A stretch of 64,000 nucleotides of DNA from Ketobacter sp036337295 (GCA_036337295.1 JAYZEN010000003.1:271438-335437), one strand, 5' to 3'; shown: positions 41,927 to 51,378, numbered from the stretch's first letter. Notes: a model not told the origin generated them from the letters alone. Program-made: numbers and translations.

Positions 41927-42919
41927 ATGTTCAATCGTGACGAATGGATTCTTGAACAACAGAATCCGATGATTTCCCTGAAAAAGTGGCAGACCACAGT
42001 GGATCTGGTAGCGAAACTGTATGAATCCCCTGCAGTTTATATTATCCAGTCCACCTCCCACGGCTACCAGGTTGTCATCGGCAACAGGAACGCAAACTCG
42101 CCCTATCAGGCTGGCGAACGTTTTGCCAAAGAGGCGAAGCTGTTCAGTGCCGAGGTGATCCGCCTGGCCGGGCCTCTGTACGTGAATCACGCCACCACCA
42201 TGCCGGAATGGCAGGATAACCCGGTGGTGCAGTCCCACCGTATCAATTCGTTTCTTGGGGTCCCCATCTATTGGCCTGACGGCGCCTGTTTTGGCACGAT
42301 TTGCGTGCTGGATTTTGCCGTCACCCACTACAACCGCACCTATCAAGAGTTGCTGTGGCAGTTCCGCGATCTGGTGGAAGGGGATCTGCTCCTCAATAGC
42401 CAGTTTTTACAGTTGCTGGAATTGTCCACCAAGGATGAACTGACCCGCCTGCTCAATCGCCGTGGCTTTTTCATGCAGGCGGAGAAGCACGTGCGCCTGG
42501 CCCAGCGCCTGAAGCAAAGCGTAGGGGTGATGTACCTGGATCTGGACCGGCTCAAACAGATCAACGACCAGTATGGCCACCGCCTGGGGGACAAAGCCAT
42601 CTCCGCCCTGGCCACAGCGATACATAATGTGTTGCGGGACAGCGATGTGGCAGGCCGCATCGGCGGCGACGAGTTTGTGGTGGTGATGATGCCCGGTGAT
42701 GCCCAGGCCCTGCCAAAAATGGCGGCCCGCATCCGTTCCGAGCTGACCAACCTCAGCACCGGGGAGCTGGAAGCGCTGAAGCCCAGCGTCAGCATCGGCT
42801 ATCGCCTGTTCGGGGTAGAGGAAATAACCGCCATCGACCGCATGGTGTCGCTGGTGGATGAACGGATGTATGCCGACAAGCACCACAATCATGCTTCTGA
42901 CCAGGTGGATGCGGGCTGA
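41927..42919 (+). CDS. GAF-GGDEF diguanylate cyclase
   Basis: 330 residues from ATG 41927; a TTG at 41858 would add 23 residues. A GAF domain (about 20-165) precedes a GGDEF domain with an intact RIGGDEFVVVMM and the metal/substrate strand MYLDLDRLKQINDQYGH. It should make cyclic di-GMP in response to a small-molecule or redox signal sensed by GAF. No membrane segments. The start has no clear ribosome site in either version. It is convergent with the following receptor gene, with three bases between them. Confidence 0.88.
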   Translation: MFNRDEWILEQQNPMISLKKWQTTVDLVAKLYESPAVYIIQSTSHGYQVVIGNRNANSPYQAGERFAKEAKLFSAEVIRLAGPLYVNHATTMPEWQDNPVVQSHRINSFLGVPIYWPDGACFGTICVLDFAVTHYNRTYQELLWQFRDLVEGDLLLNSQFLQLLELSTKDELTRLLNRRGFFMQAEKHVRLAQRLKQSVGVMYLDLDRLKQINDQYGHRLGDKAISALATAIHNVLRDSDVAGRIGGDEFVVVMMPGDAQALPKMAARIRSELTNLSTGELEALKPSVSIGYRLFGVEEITAIDRMVSLVDERMYADKHHNHASDQVDAG

Positions 42920-42922
42920 CCT

Positions 42923-44878
42923 TCAGCGGGCACCGCTCCAGGTGAAACTGAGCAAGGCGCTGCGGCCCGGTTCAGGTACCCCCCCGATCACCGCCGCGTT
43001 GTACGCCATACCGTCGTCTTCACTGTCCAGCAGGTTATACAGGTTCAGCTCCATTGCCAGGCTGGGGGTCAGGGCATAATGTGCCGCCAGATCCCATTGC
43101 CAGCGGGAGCCCAGCTCGGAACCACCGTCCGGCCCCTGATTGGGATCCCAGCGTGACCCCTGGTAACGGGACAGCAAAGACAATCCAAAGTCTGAACCTT
43201 CGTAACTCAGGATCAGCCCCGCCGCCAGATCCGCATCCGTGTAAAACTCCCGTTCGTAGTCCAGCAGTTTCATCAGGTTAGCCCGCAGTTCCCAATGCTG
43301 GGCAAAGGCCTGCAACCACTCCAGCTCAACACCGTGTGAATGGCCGCTGCCTTCGTTCAGGGGCATGGAGGGGGTGGCTTGGGACGCGCGCACCGCGTCT
43401 TCGATTTCGTTATAGAAGAACCCCGCCGAAACATAGGTCTGATCGTTGCTGAACTGCCAGATCAGGTCCACATTGGAAAACACTTCCGGCTGCAGATCCG
43501 GATTGGCGACGATGGCGCTGCTGTTGAGAATATCGGTTTCGCTGCGACTGGGCGCACGGAAGGATTCCCCGTACAAGAGTTTGAGCACGTGATCGGGATG
43601 CACATACCAGTTCAAACCCAGCCGCGGGCTGGAGTGGGAGCCGACATTGCTGTAGCTGTCATAGCGGGCACCCAGGATATACTCCAGATCCTGCCACAGC
43701 CGATCCTGATATTGGACAAACGCACCCTTGATGATGCGTCCGTCCTCCGGGCCCTGGGGCAGGTATTGGTTTGCGAATCCTTCTGTATAAGCGTCTGTAT
43801 CCGTCAGTTCCGGATGGCGGTATTCCAGCCCCAACAGCAACTGTTGCGCACCAGAGCCGTGATACCTCAGTTGCGCCTCCACACCGCGGTCCTCCTCCTG
43901 AATTGTACCGACAATGTCAGTGGCAAGGGGCTCCGGGGCAATCCGGCCTTCCACGTCAAACCGATACCGCGATACAAACGCCTGCGCCGACAGCTGCAGT
44001 TGAGCGCTCAGCTCAGTGCGGTAGGCCAGGCGCAGATACTGTTGGGTCACATCCAGATGATTCACCTCACCGGAGACAAACCCCAGCACGTAAAAATCCT
44101 CCGCCTGGTTTTGCTGGTGACTGGCCATCAGGTCGAAATCCCCCCAACCAGCCTTGAGGTAAACCTGCTCCGCCGCAAAGGGATCACGAACCTGAACCGT
44201 TGCCGCGGTGAGCGGGTCCCGCACCTGGTAATCATCCCCATCCTGATCCTGCCGGGAGACAAAGCCCGCCAGGTCCAGGGACCCCAGCGTTTGATCAAAC
44301 TGGGCCTGCAACAGGGTGGTATGATCGGTGCCGACGCCGATCCGGGCTTGATTCCGCATGCCGGTGATGATGTTGATCACCCCCGCATACGCGTTGGAAC
44401 CGTAGATGGCCGATCCCGGTCCCTTGATCACTTCCACCCGTTCCACGTTGGCCAGGGAATAGTGGGAAAGCAAACCATTAGCGCCGCCGGTCCAGTCATT
44501 GTTGAGGCGCTGCCCGTCCACCAGCACCAGCAATTCGCGGCCATCACCATTGGCTTTCAGGCTGCGACTGGAGACGGACTGATGATAGGCACTGGTGTCG
44601 GATCGCTGGACCTGATAACCCGCCACATAGTTGAGCAGTTCGGTGAGAGTACGAAAGCCGTAGCGCTGAATCTGTTTGCGCTCGAATACGGTAACGGCGG
44701 CGGGAACGCTGCTCAGGGTTTCCGGCTGCAGGGTGGCTCCGGTCACCGGAACGGCCATCAGCTCACTCAATGATAATGAGAACAGTTCTTCGTTGGTATA
44801 CGCCTGAGCTGGATTCAAACCGAGCAAACCCGCCGTCACCAACAACCCGGCAATTCGGCTTTTCCATTGTGGCGCCAT
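42923..44878 (-). CDS. TonB-dependent outer-membrane receptor
   Basis: 651 residues from ATG 44878, giving a clean signal peptide (MAPQWKSRIAGLLVTAGLLG, cleavage near AQAYT). An in-frame TTG nine codons upstream was not used. The plug carries NVERVEVIKGPGSAIYGSNAYAG in two parts and LVDGQRLNNDW. The C-terminal region (QWDLAAHYALTPSLAMELNLYNLLDS) is the usual TonB receptor end. The TonB box area (TNEELFSLSLSELMAVPV) resembles that of the receptor at 23.4 kb, so the two are likely of the same subfamily. Ligand unknown. Confidence 0.9.
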   Translation of the reverse strand: MAPQWKSRIAGLLVTAGLLGLNPAQAYTNEELFSLSLSELMAVPVTGATLQPETLSSVPAAVTVFERKQIQRYGFRTLTELLNYVAGYQVQRSDTSAYHQSVSSRSLKANGDGRELLVLVDGQRLNNDWTGGANGLLSHYSLANVERVEVIKGPGSAIYGSNAYAGVINIITGMRNQARIGVGTDHTTLLQAQFDQTLGSLDLAGFVSRQDQDGDDYQVRDPLTAATVQVRDPFAAEQVYLKAGWGDFDLMASHQQNQAEDFYVLGFVSGEVNHLDVTQQYLRLAYRTELSAQLQLSAQAFVSRYRFDVEGRIAPEPLATDIVGTIQEEDRGVEAQLRYHGSGAQQLLLGLEYRHPELTDTDAYTEGFANQYLPQGPEDGRIIKGAFVQYQDRLWQDLEYILGARYDSYSNVGSHSSPRLGLNWYVHPDHVLKLLYGESFRAPSRSETDILNSSAIVANPDLQPEVFSNVDLIWQFSNDQTYVSAGFFYNEIEDAVRASQATPSMPLNEGSGHSHGVELEWLQAFAQHWELRANLMKLLDYEREFYTDADLAAGLILSYEGSDFGLSLLSRYQGSRWDPNQGPDGGSELGSRWQWDLAAHYALTPSLAMELNLYNLLDSEDDGMAYNAAVIGGVPEPGRSALLSFTWSGAR

Positions 44879-44984
44879 CAGGACAATACTCTGCGCAATA
44901 GTCAATGTTAACTCTATTCAGCATAGCAAACCCTGCAGGGGTAGCGTCACTCCTATTGAAAATAGCGGTGATGCTTTTGCTTAA

Positions 44985-45611
44985 TCAGGCTGAGTGCAGG
45001 CGCAGATAGGCAGTGGCCATGGCGATGGCCTCCTCGCGCACCCTATCGATGTAGGCGGGTGGTGCGTTCACCGTCAGCAACGCCTGGGTTGGCCCGATCA
45101 ACATGGTGGTCAACAGGAAGCTGGCGGTAATGGGATCGGATAACGTAAGGCCAGGAATGCGTTGCAACAGCGCCACAATGCGGGTCTGGGACTGCTGGGT
45201 GTAGCGCATCACCAGCGCATTGCCTTCCAGCTCCGCCGACACGGAATACAGTGCCCGTGACACATCCGGACGTTCCATTTTCGCGGCAAAAAATGCGCAT
45301 ACCAGATTGCGTACGGCGGTTTCCAGGGGGGCGCCCATACTGGCGTCACAGGCCGCATCCACCTGCCGGGCAATGGCTTGTACATGTTGCTCCAGTACAC
45401 CAGCCAGCAAACTGTATTTGTCACCGAAGTATTGATACAGGGTGCCCACGGACACCCCGGCGCATTCAGCCACCTTGGTGGTGGTAAGCCGCTCCGGACC
45501 TTCTTTCAGCAAAACCTGAATACAACCTTCAAAAATCGCGTCCACAGTAAAGGCGGAGCGGGCTTGAACCGGCTTTTTACGGGGCTTTAAGCGTTGCGTC
45601 TTGTTCGGCAT
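44985..45611 (-). CDS. TetR family transcriptional regulator
   Basis: 208 residues from ATG 45611. The N-terminal helix-turn-helix (TTTKVAECAGVSVGTLYQYF) is followed by DKYSLLAGVLEQH, standard for TetR repressors; the C-terminal ligand domain is of the AefR-like kind. It is divergent from the SDR gene at 45682, and a palindrome (GCATA-GGAT-TATGC) lies between them. It probably represses that gene and itself in response to a small hydrophobic ligand. Confidence 0.92.
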   Translation of the reverse strand: MPNKTQRLKPRKKPVQARSAFTVDAIFEGCIQVLLKEGPERLTTTKVAECAGVSVGTLYQYFGDKYSLLAGVLEQHVQAIARQVDAACDASMGAPLETAVRNLVCAFFAAKMERPDVSRALYSVSAELEGNALVMRYTQQSQTRIVALLQRIPGLTLSDPITASFLLTTMLIGPTQALLTVNAPPAYIDRVREEAIAMATAYLRLHSA

Positions 45612-45641
45612 CGGATGCGAATTCCCGTTCTGTCCCTGAGC

Positions 45642-45655
45642 GCATAGGATTATGC
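45642..45655. promoter_or_regulatory. Candidate TetR operator between divergent genes
   Basis: Palindrome GCATA-N4-TATGC. It overlaps a possible -10 TAGGAT (45645-45650) that has TTCCCG 17 bases upstream, reading toward the SDR gene. The arms are short, so this may be chance. Confidence 0.4.
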
Positions 45656-45681
45656 CACAACCCTCAACCAGGAATGTGGTT

Positions 45682-46587
45682 ATGCACACTTATATCATCA
45701 CCGGCGCCACCGGTGGCCTGGGGCTGGCCACCGCGCTACGACTGTCGCAACGGCCGGACACCCGTGTGGTGCTGGCAGTACGCGATGCGGACAAAGCCCG
45801 CCGACTCACCCGGCACTGGCAACACCCGGTGCAGATTCTGCCGTTGGATCTGGCGAACCTCAGCGCAGTGGATCGTTTTGTCGAAGCCTGGGACACCCCC
45901 ATCGCCGGATTGATGAACAACGCCGGTATCCAGATAGTGGACAGCACCCGCTTCACTCCCCACGAAGGCTTTGAGGAAACCATGACGGTGAATCACCTGG
46001 CCGCCCTCAAGCTGACCCAGGGATTATTGCCCCATCTGCATCAGGGGCGGGTCTTGTTTGTGGGCAGCGGCAGTCATCACCCGAAAAACTTCACCGCCGG
46101 GATGTTCGGTTTTCGGGGCGCGCAGTTTGAATCGGTGGCCAGCAGTATTCGCGGGGAAGTTGACGACAGCAACGGTAAATCGGTTTCCCTACGGCAAGCC
46201 GGGATGGATCGCTACGCCACCTCCAAGTTCCTGAATATGGTGACCACGGTGGAGCTGGCCAAACGCATTCCCCAGCAGGAGACGGCCGTGTATTGCCTGG
46301 ACCCGGGCTTGATGGCAGGTACCGGTTTGGTCCGCACTCAAAAAGCGGTGGAAGTGTTTGGTTGGAAGTACATTCTGCCGCTGTTGGCCTGGCTGCTGCC
46401 GGAGAGCAGTACCACACAGCGCTCGGCAGAAGCCGCTACGTGGATTCTGGCGGAACCCCATGGAGCGGCATCCGGCACCCTCTTTTCCTTCAACAAAAAA
46501 CCCGCCAAGGGAATCTGGGAAAAGGTGTTTGATCCGCAACTGGGCCAGCGCGTGGTGGACGATTCGCTGGCCCTGATGGAAGAATGA
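45682..46587 (+). CDS. Short-chain dehydrogenase/reductase
   Basis: 301 residues from ATG 45682 with AGGA upstream. The NADP loop is TGATGGLGLA, with NNAG and the catalytic YATSK (Tyr-x-x-x-Lys). At about 300 residues it fits the retinol-dehydrogenase/protochlorophyllide-reductase-like SDR group (substrate-binding C-terminal extension WKYILPLLAWLLPES). The substrate is unknown. It is probably controlled by the divergent TetR regulator. Confidence 0.88.
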   Translation: MHTYIITGATGGLGLATALRLSQRPDTRVVLAVRDADKARRLTRHWQHPVQILPLDLANLSAVDRFVEAWDTPIAGLMNNAGIQIVDSTRFTPHEGFEETMTVNHLAALKLTQGLLPHLHQGRVLFVGSGSHHPKNFTAGMFGFRGAQFESVASSIRGEVDDSNGKSVSLRQAGMDRYATSKFLNMVTTVELAKRIPQQETAVYCLDPGLMAGTGLVRTQKAVEVFGWKYILPLLAWLLPESSTTQRSAEAATWILAEPHGAASGTLFSFNKKPAKGIWEKVFDPQLGQRVVDDSLALMEE

Positions 46588-46603
46588 ATACTTGGATGAA
46601 TAC

Positions 46604-47392
46604 CTAGATGATGTCCGGGGATTTCACCGCAGTGCCGCCGTCCAGGGCAATCACGTTCCCGGTGATGTAGGCACCGGCCGGGGAGGACAGGAACACCGCC
46701 AGGCCTTCCATATCCCGGGGTTCACCCAAGCGGCCCAGGGGCACTGCCTGACGTTGTTGTTCCGCCATCTTTTCATCCTTCAACACAAAGGTGGTCATGC
46801 GGCTGGGGAACACGCCGGGGGCAATGGCGTTGACGGTAATGTGCTTGGCCGCCAGTTCACCGGCGAGGATTTTGGTGAGGTGATTCAGTGCCGCCTTGCT
46901 GGGACCATAGGCATAGGCCTGCATGCTGCCGTACATTTGCCCGGCCACCGAGGTGATGTTGATGACCCGCGCCGGATCGTCGGCACTGGCGGCCGCTTCC
47001 AGCATGGGCAAACATTTCTGCGTCATGACAAACGCGGATTTCACATTCAGGTTCTGGATTTTATCCCAGGCTTCACCGGGGTACTGTGCCAACGGCGCAC
47101 CCCAGGTCACTCCGGCGTTGTTCACCAGAATATTCAGTTTGCCTTCCTGCTGCTGGATGGCGTTCACCAGATCCAGACAACCCTGTTCGCTGGACAGATC
47201 AGCAGGGATGCCAATACAGGAGCCGAAGGCTGACAGCTCTTCAGCCGTTTTGGCGCAGGCCTCTGCCTTGCGCGACGCCACATAGACTTTGGCGCCGTTC
47301 TTCACCAGGCCCTGGGCAATCATGTAGCCGATGCCGCTGGTGCCCCCGGTGACCAGGGCAACGCGACCTTCCACAGTAAACAACGAACTCAT
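46604..47392 (-). CDS. RhlG-like short-chain dehydrogenase/reductase
   Basis: 262 residues. TGGTSGIG is the NAD(P) loop, NNAG follows, then the catalytic serine in TSVAGQ and YGPSK (Tyr-x-x-x-Lys). QAYAYGPSKAALNHL together with NAIAPGVFPSRMT are especially close to RhlG, a beta-ketoacyl reductase family member. With the acyl-CoA dehydrogenase and GntR regulator upstream in the same operon it may reduce or oxidise a hydroxyacyl intermediate. A GAGGAAAC site precedes the ATG. Confidence 0.88.
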   Translation of the reverse strand: MSSLFTVEGRVALVTGGTSGIGYMIAQGLVKNGAKVYVASRKAEACAKTAEELSAFGSCIGIPADLSSEQGCLDLVNAIQQQEGKLNILVNNAGVTWGAPLAQYPGEAWDKIQNLNVKSAFVMTQKCLPMLEAAASADDPARVINITSVAGQMYGSMQAYAYGPSKAALNHLTKILAGELAAKHITVNAIAPGVFPSRMTTFVLKDEKMAEQQRQAVPLGRLGEPRDMEGLAVFLSSPAGAYITGNVIALDGGTAVKSPDII

Positions 47393-47414
47393 AGGGTTTC
47401 CTCTCTGATAGCAT

Positions 47415-48086
47415 TCAATCTTTGTAATTTTTTTTCAGGATATGGGCAGCGTGCATGACGTGTTCCTGCATCATAAAATCCGCCCGCTCCGCCTGTTGAT
47501 TGTTCATGGCGTCGAAAATCACCTGATGGTGATCGTGGGCCCGCTGAAATTCCCGCAAGCTGTACCAGCGAAACGAACCATTGAACACGATGGGAATATT
47601 GCGCGACTGTTTGGCGAACCGCACCAGCAATTCATTGTGGGTCTCCAGCAGGATGGCGAGGTGAAAAGCTTTGTTCATCTCCCGCCATTCATCAAACTCC
47701 CCCCGCTCCAGTTGGCCACTTTGCAACAGGTTTTCACCGCTTTGCAGGGTGGACTGCAGGGTGGCGCGCAACGCCTCCGACAGGCCCCGCTCCGCAATCA
47801 AACGACAGCCCAGGCCTTCCAGTACGGAGCGCACCCGGAACGCACTGACGATGTCCTCCAGGGAAAAGCGCCGCACGGAATAGCCTTTGTTGGGGGCGTA
47901 TTCCAGCAGGCCATCCTTGGCCAGCACCCGCAACGCTTCCCGGATCGGCGTGCGCGACACCTGCATGCGTTCTGCCAGCCAGGTTTCCTGCAGGCGGGTG
48001 CCGGGATCAAACTCGCCCTGCAGCAATAGTTCCCGCAGGGCTTCGGTGACGTTGAGGGAGCGGGTGGATTTCAGGGCATCGGTCAT
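47415..48086 (-). CDS. GntR/FadR-type regulator (FCD domain)
   Basis: 223 residues. The winged helix (LAERMQVSRTPIREALRVL, then YSVRRF) precedes an all-helical FCD ligand domain with FRVRSVLEGLGCRL and a metal-type histidine set (HLAILLETHN, HDHHQVIFDA, HVMHAAHIL). Such regulators bind acids or acyl-CoA-like effectors. It sits between the acyl-CoA dehydrogenase and SDR genes in one minus-strand operon. A perfect palindrome ATTGTATACAAT at the operon head fits an FCD operator, so autoregulation is likely. Confidence 0.92.
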   Translation of the reverse strand: MTDALKSTRSLNVTEALRELLLQGEFDPGTRLQETWLAERMQVSRTPIREALRVLAKDGLLEYAPNKGYSVRRFSLEDIVSAFRVRSVLEGLGCRLIAERGLSEALRATLQSTLQSGENLLQSGQLERGEFDEWREMNKAFHLAILLETHNELLVRFAKQSRNIPIVFNGSFRWYSLREFQRAHDHHQVIFDAMNNQQAERADFMMQEHVMHAAHILKKNYKD

Positions 48087-48108
48087 AGGCTGATGTTATC
48101 CGGCTGCC

Positions 48109-49263
48109 TTATTTACCCACCAAGGAGCGGGCGATGATTTCCTTCATGATCTCGGAAGTACCGCCGTAGATGCGCTGGATGCGGGCATCCATGTACGCAC
48201 GGGAGATGCCGTATTCCATCATGTAACCGTAGCCACCGAACAACTGCAGACATTCATCGGCCACTTTGGATTGCAGTTCGGTGGTGGACAGCTTGGCCAT
48301 GGAGGCTTCCACCGCCGACAGCGCACTCTGTTCATACTTGCCGATGCACTGCTGGATGTAGGCCTTGTTCACTTCCACCTGGGTTTTCAGGTCCGCCAGT
48401 TTGAAGCGGGTGTTCTGGAACTGGGACACCGCCATGCCGAACGCCTTGCGCTCATTCACGTATTCCACGGTGGATTCAATCATGCCTTCACAGGCCATGA
48501 TGGCGCTGATGGCGAGGATCAGGCGCTCCCGCGGCAGCTCATTCATCAGATTGGCAAAGCCTTTACCCAGACCACCCAGGATTTCGGCTTCCGGCACGGT
48601 GACGCTGTCAAAAAACAGCTCTGAGGTGTCGCCGCAGTGCAGGCCCATTTTCTCCAGGTTGCGACCGCGCTCGAAGCCGGGCAGGGTGGCGTCCACGGTG
48701 AACAGGGTGATGCCCCTGGCGCCGGCGTCGGGGTCGGTTTTGGCGGCCACCACAATCACGTCACAATGCTGGCCGTTGGTGATGAAGGTCTTCTGCCCGT
48801 TGATGCTGTACTGGCCATCTTTCAACACGGCGGAGGTGCGCATGCCCTGCAGGTCGGAACCGGCACCGGGTTCGGTCATGGCGATGGCGCCCACCGCTTC
48901 CCCGCTCACCATCTTCGGCAACCACTGCTGTTTTTGCTCCTCGCTGCCCAGATGCAGGATGTAGGGTGTGACGATGTCGGAATGCACCGACACGCTGGAG
49001 GCCAGTGCCATGTAGTTGTTGCGGGCGAATTCGTCGATGATGATGGCCGACAGGGCGAAGTCCGCCCCGTAACCGCCGTACTCTTCCGGCACATCCACCG
49101 CCAGGAAGCCATTCTGACCCAGCTTGTGCCACAGCTCACGGGGAAAGATCTCTTCCTTCTCCCACTGGGCGTAGTAGGGTTCCACTTCATTTTTCAGGAA
49201 CTTACGGAAGGTATCCCGGAGCAGCTCGCGGTCTTCCCGGCTCAACAGGGTGTCTGCAGTCAT
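48109..49263 (-). CDS. Acyl-CoA dehydrogenase (LCAD/isovaleryl-CoA dehydrogenase-like)
   Basis: 384 residues from ATG 49263, behind GAGGGAA. MTEPGAGSDLQGM is the FAD/substrate loop, YSINGQKTFITNG follows, and the C-terminus is YGGTSEIMKEIIAR. The canonical catalytic glutamate near the C-terminus (Y-E-G-T) is replaced by glycine. NELPRERLILA supplies the alternative catalytic glutamate in helix G, as in long-chain and isovaleryl-CoA dehydrogenases. It introduces the 2,3 double bond into an acyl-CoA. It is the first gene of an operon with a GntR regulator and an RhlG-like SDR. Confidence 0.93.
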   Translation of the reverse strand: MTADTLLSREDRELLRDTFRKFLKNEVEPYYAQWEKEEIFPRELWHKLGQNGFLAVDVPEEYGGYGADFALSAIIIDEFARNNYMALASSVSVHSDIVTPYILHLGSEEQKQQWLPKMVSGEAVGAIAMTEPGAGSDLQGMRTSAVLKDGQYSINGQKTFITNGQHCDVIVVAAKTDPDAGARGITLFTVDATLPGFERGRNLEKMGLHCGDTSELFFDSVTVPEAEILGGLGKGFANLMNELPRERLILAISAIMACEGMIESTVEYVNERKAFGMAVSQFQNTRFKLADLKTQVEVNKAYIQQCIGKYEQSALSAVEASMAKLSTTELQSKVADECLQLFGGYGYMMEYGISRAYMDARIQRIYGGTSEIMKEIIARSLVGK

Positions 49264-49290
49264 CTTTACTTCCCTCAAAAAAAGGAAAAG

Positions 49291-49319
49291 ATTGTATACA
49301 ATTTGCCGGGGGTGGCCAA
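49291..49319 (-). promoter_or_regulatory. Promoter with overlapping GntR-type operator of the acyl-CoA dehydrogenase operon
   Basis: On the minus strand: -35 TTGGCC (49319-49314), 17-base spacer, -10 TACAAT (49296-49291). The perfect 12-bp palindrome ATTGTATACAAT (49291-49302) contains the -10 box. It fits the T-x-GT-x-AC-x-A style of FCD regulators; the gene starts 28 bases downstream. Confidence 0.65.
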
Positions 49320-49395
49320 TTGGTCATTGTTACTGTCGAGGTGAGCGAATCGGTCAGTTGGTAATGGTTCCGAGCCCGTCAGGAAGAGCCCGTCA

Positions 49396-51360
49396 TCAAG
49401 ACCCGATCACGCCCCCGTCGTCCTTGGTGATGACCACGGTGGTGGAGCGGGGCCGGGTTTTGCCGTCGCTGGCGGGGTAACTGATGCCCGGGTGCTGGAT
49501 GTTGATCCACAGGGTGCGCTGGTCCGGTGCGAAGGTGATGCCGGTGATCTCGCAGCCCCGGGGGCCCACCAGAAAGCGCCGCACCTCGCGGCTCACCGGG
49601 TCGGCACAGAGCAGCTGGTTGCAGCCCATGTTGGCGTTCTGCGGCGCCTCATCATCGTAATCGGTTTGAATCCACAGGCGGCCAGCCTGATCAAAGGCCA
49701 GGCCATCGGGGGAGGAAAACACATCCCCGCGGATGTTGCCGACGTGGTTATCCCGTGCTGGCGCGGACTTCCCGGGGGCGTCCCCCGCCAGCAGGAAGAG
49801 CTCCCAGCGGAAGCGGGTGGCCGCGGGGTTAGCATCCTGCTCCTGCAGTTTCAGGATCTGGCCATGCAGGTTGTTGGCCCGGGGGTTGGCCGGGTGCAGG
49901 GGCTGCCTGCTGCCCCGGTCTTTATTGTTGGTAAGCGAGACATACACATCCCGGCTCTGGGGATGGATGGCCACCCATTCCGGCCGGTCCATGGGGGTGG
50001 CCCCCAGTTGGTCCGCCGCCAGCCGGGCATTGATCAGCACCTGGGCCTGATCGGCAAAGCCGTGCTCCGGGGTGAGTCCGTTCTGCCCCCACACCAGCGC
50101 CCGCCATTGGCCACTGCCGTCTTCGTTGAGACAGGCGACATAGAGGGTGCCGGTATCCAGCAGGGAGCGGTCGAGCCGTGACCCGTCGTACTCGGTTTGC
50201 AGGGGAGCGTAGGCCTCCCGGGGCACGAATTTGTAGATGTATTCCCCCCGGGTGTCGTCACCGGAGTACACCGCCATCGTGCCATCCGCACCCACGACGA
50301 CGGTGGCGCATTCCCGGCTGTAACGGCCCAGGGCCGTGCGCTTGATGGGGGTGCTGGTGGGGTCAAACGGGTCCACCTCCACCACCCAGCCGAAGCGGTG
50401 CGGTTCGTTCACATAGCCGGCATGGGGCTGCCCGGGGCGCGGTGTGGCATCAAAACGGGGGTCCGCCGTTTCCCAGCCCTGGTAGGTTTGGCCACCGCGG
50501 GTGGGCACGCCGTTGCGCCAATGGGAGGGTCGCCCCTGATGATCCGCCGCATCGCCGTTATAGAAATACTTGTGCCAGTTTTCTTCGCACATCAGGTAGG
50601 TGCCCCAGGGGGTGACCCCCATGGAACAGTTGTTCAGCGTGCCCAATACCCGGCGGCCGCTCGGGTCGGCGACGGTGCGCAGCCAGGAGTGTCCTGCTGC
50701 CGGGCCCGCGATGGCCATGGGGGTGTTGGCGGTGAGGCGGCGGTTAAAACGGGAGCCGGGCACGGTCTGCCATTGGCCGGCGGCATCCTGGTGAATTTCA
50801 ATGATGCTGAGCCCGTGGGCGGCCTGCTCTTTGCGCACCTCATCCGCCGGCCGTTTGCCCTCCACCCAGGAAAAGCCGTTGGGGTGCAGGGTGGGATTGA
50901 CGTATTCGTGATTGACCACCAGCAGGCCTCGGCCTGGATTTGAATTTGAACTTGCACCTGAACTCGAACCCAAGCCTGCAGCGGACAGGGTTTCCGGAAA
51001 CGGGAAGAAATGCATGCCATCGTGGTTCTGGCCGGCCTGGCCCTCCTGTTCCTGCCAGTTATTGCCGGCGTCCGCGCGCCAGGGCGCTGCATTCGGCAAT
51101 ACCGGATCACCCCAGGAGAAGAAGGGGCGGGCCTGATAGCCGGGCGCCACTTGCACCTGATCAAATCGGGGATCGGTCTGCACCGGCACCGAGGTGAAGC
51201 CCAACAGCGGCTGACCGGCGGCATCCTGACCGGTACTGCAGGCCCCCAGCATCCCCAACAGCGACGCACCCAGGCTGCCCTGCAATACCTGCCGTCGCGT
51301 CAGGCGGAGTTGGGGTCTGGGGTTGACCGGCTGGTGGTCGGTATCGTCAGTGGCCGTCAC
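49396..51360 (-). CDS. phoX: PhoX-type alkaline phosphatase
   Basis: 654 residues, DUF839/PhoX family. The GTG start at 51360 is preceded by AAGGAG. The N-terminus carries a Tat-type signal (RLTRRQVLQGSLGASLLGML, then a possible lipobox LGAC). Recognisable stretches are LLVVNHEYVNP, TPWGTYLMCEENWHKYF, GRYSRECATVVV and DGLAFDQAGRLWIQTDYDD. PhoX enzymes use calcium and iron and hydrolyse phosphomonoesters at the cell surface. A short Ser/Asn linker (about residues 131-142) is encoded by hexamer-like repeats. It is the last gene of the receptor-phytase-TonB run, 82 bases after the TonB gene, and should release phosphate from the products or related esters. Confidence 0.9.
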   Translation of the reverse strand: MTATDDTDHQPVNPRPQLRLTRRQVLQGSLGASLLGMLGACSTGQDAAGQPLLGFTSVPVQTDPRFDQVQVAPGYQARPFFSWGDPVLPNAAPWRADAGNNWQEQEGQAGQNHDGMHFFPFPETLSAAGLGSSSGASSNSNPGRGLLVVNHEYVNPTLHPNGFSWVEGKRPADEVRKEQAAHGLSIIEIHQDAAGQWQTVPGSRFNRRLTANTPMAIAGPAAGHSWLRTVADPSGRRVLGTLNNCSMGVTPWGTYLMCEENWHKYFYNGDAADHQGRPSHWRNGVPTRGGQTYQGWETADPRFDATPRPGQPHAGYVNEPHRFGWVVEVDPFDPTSTPIKRTALGRYSRECATVVVGADGTMAVYSGDDTRGEYIYKFVPREAYAPLQTEYDGSRLDRSLLDTGTLYVACLNEDGSGQWRALVWGQNGLTPEHGFADQAQVLINARLAADQLGATPMDRPEWVAIHPQSRDVYVSLTNNKDRGSRQPLHPANPRANNLHGQILKLQEQDANPAATRFRWELFLLAGDAPGKSAPARDNHVGNIRGDVFSSPDGLAFDQAGRLWIQTDYDDEAPQNANMGCNQLLCADPVSREVRRFLVGPRGCEITGITFAPDQRTLWINIQHPGISYPASDGKTRPRSTTVVITKDDGGVIGS

Positions 51361-51378
51361 GCTGGCTCCTTTTTTTGA

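Noticed and set aside
44765..44785. TGATAATGAGAAC-like Fur box near the receptor at 42.9-44.9 kb
   Set aside because: It lies inside the coding sequence (the LSLSEL region), about 100 bases past the start, and fits ordinary codons.
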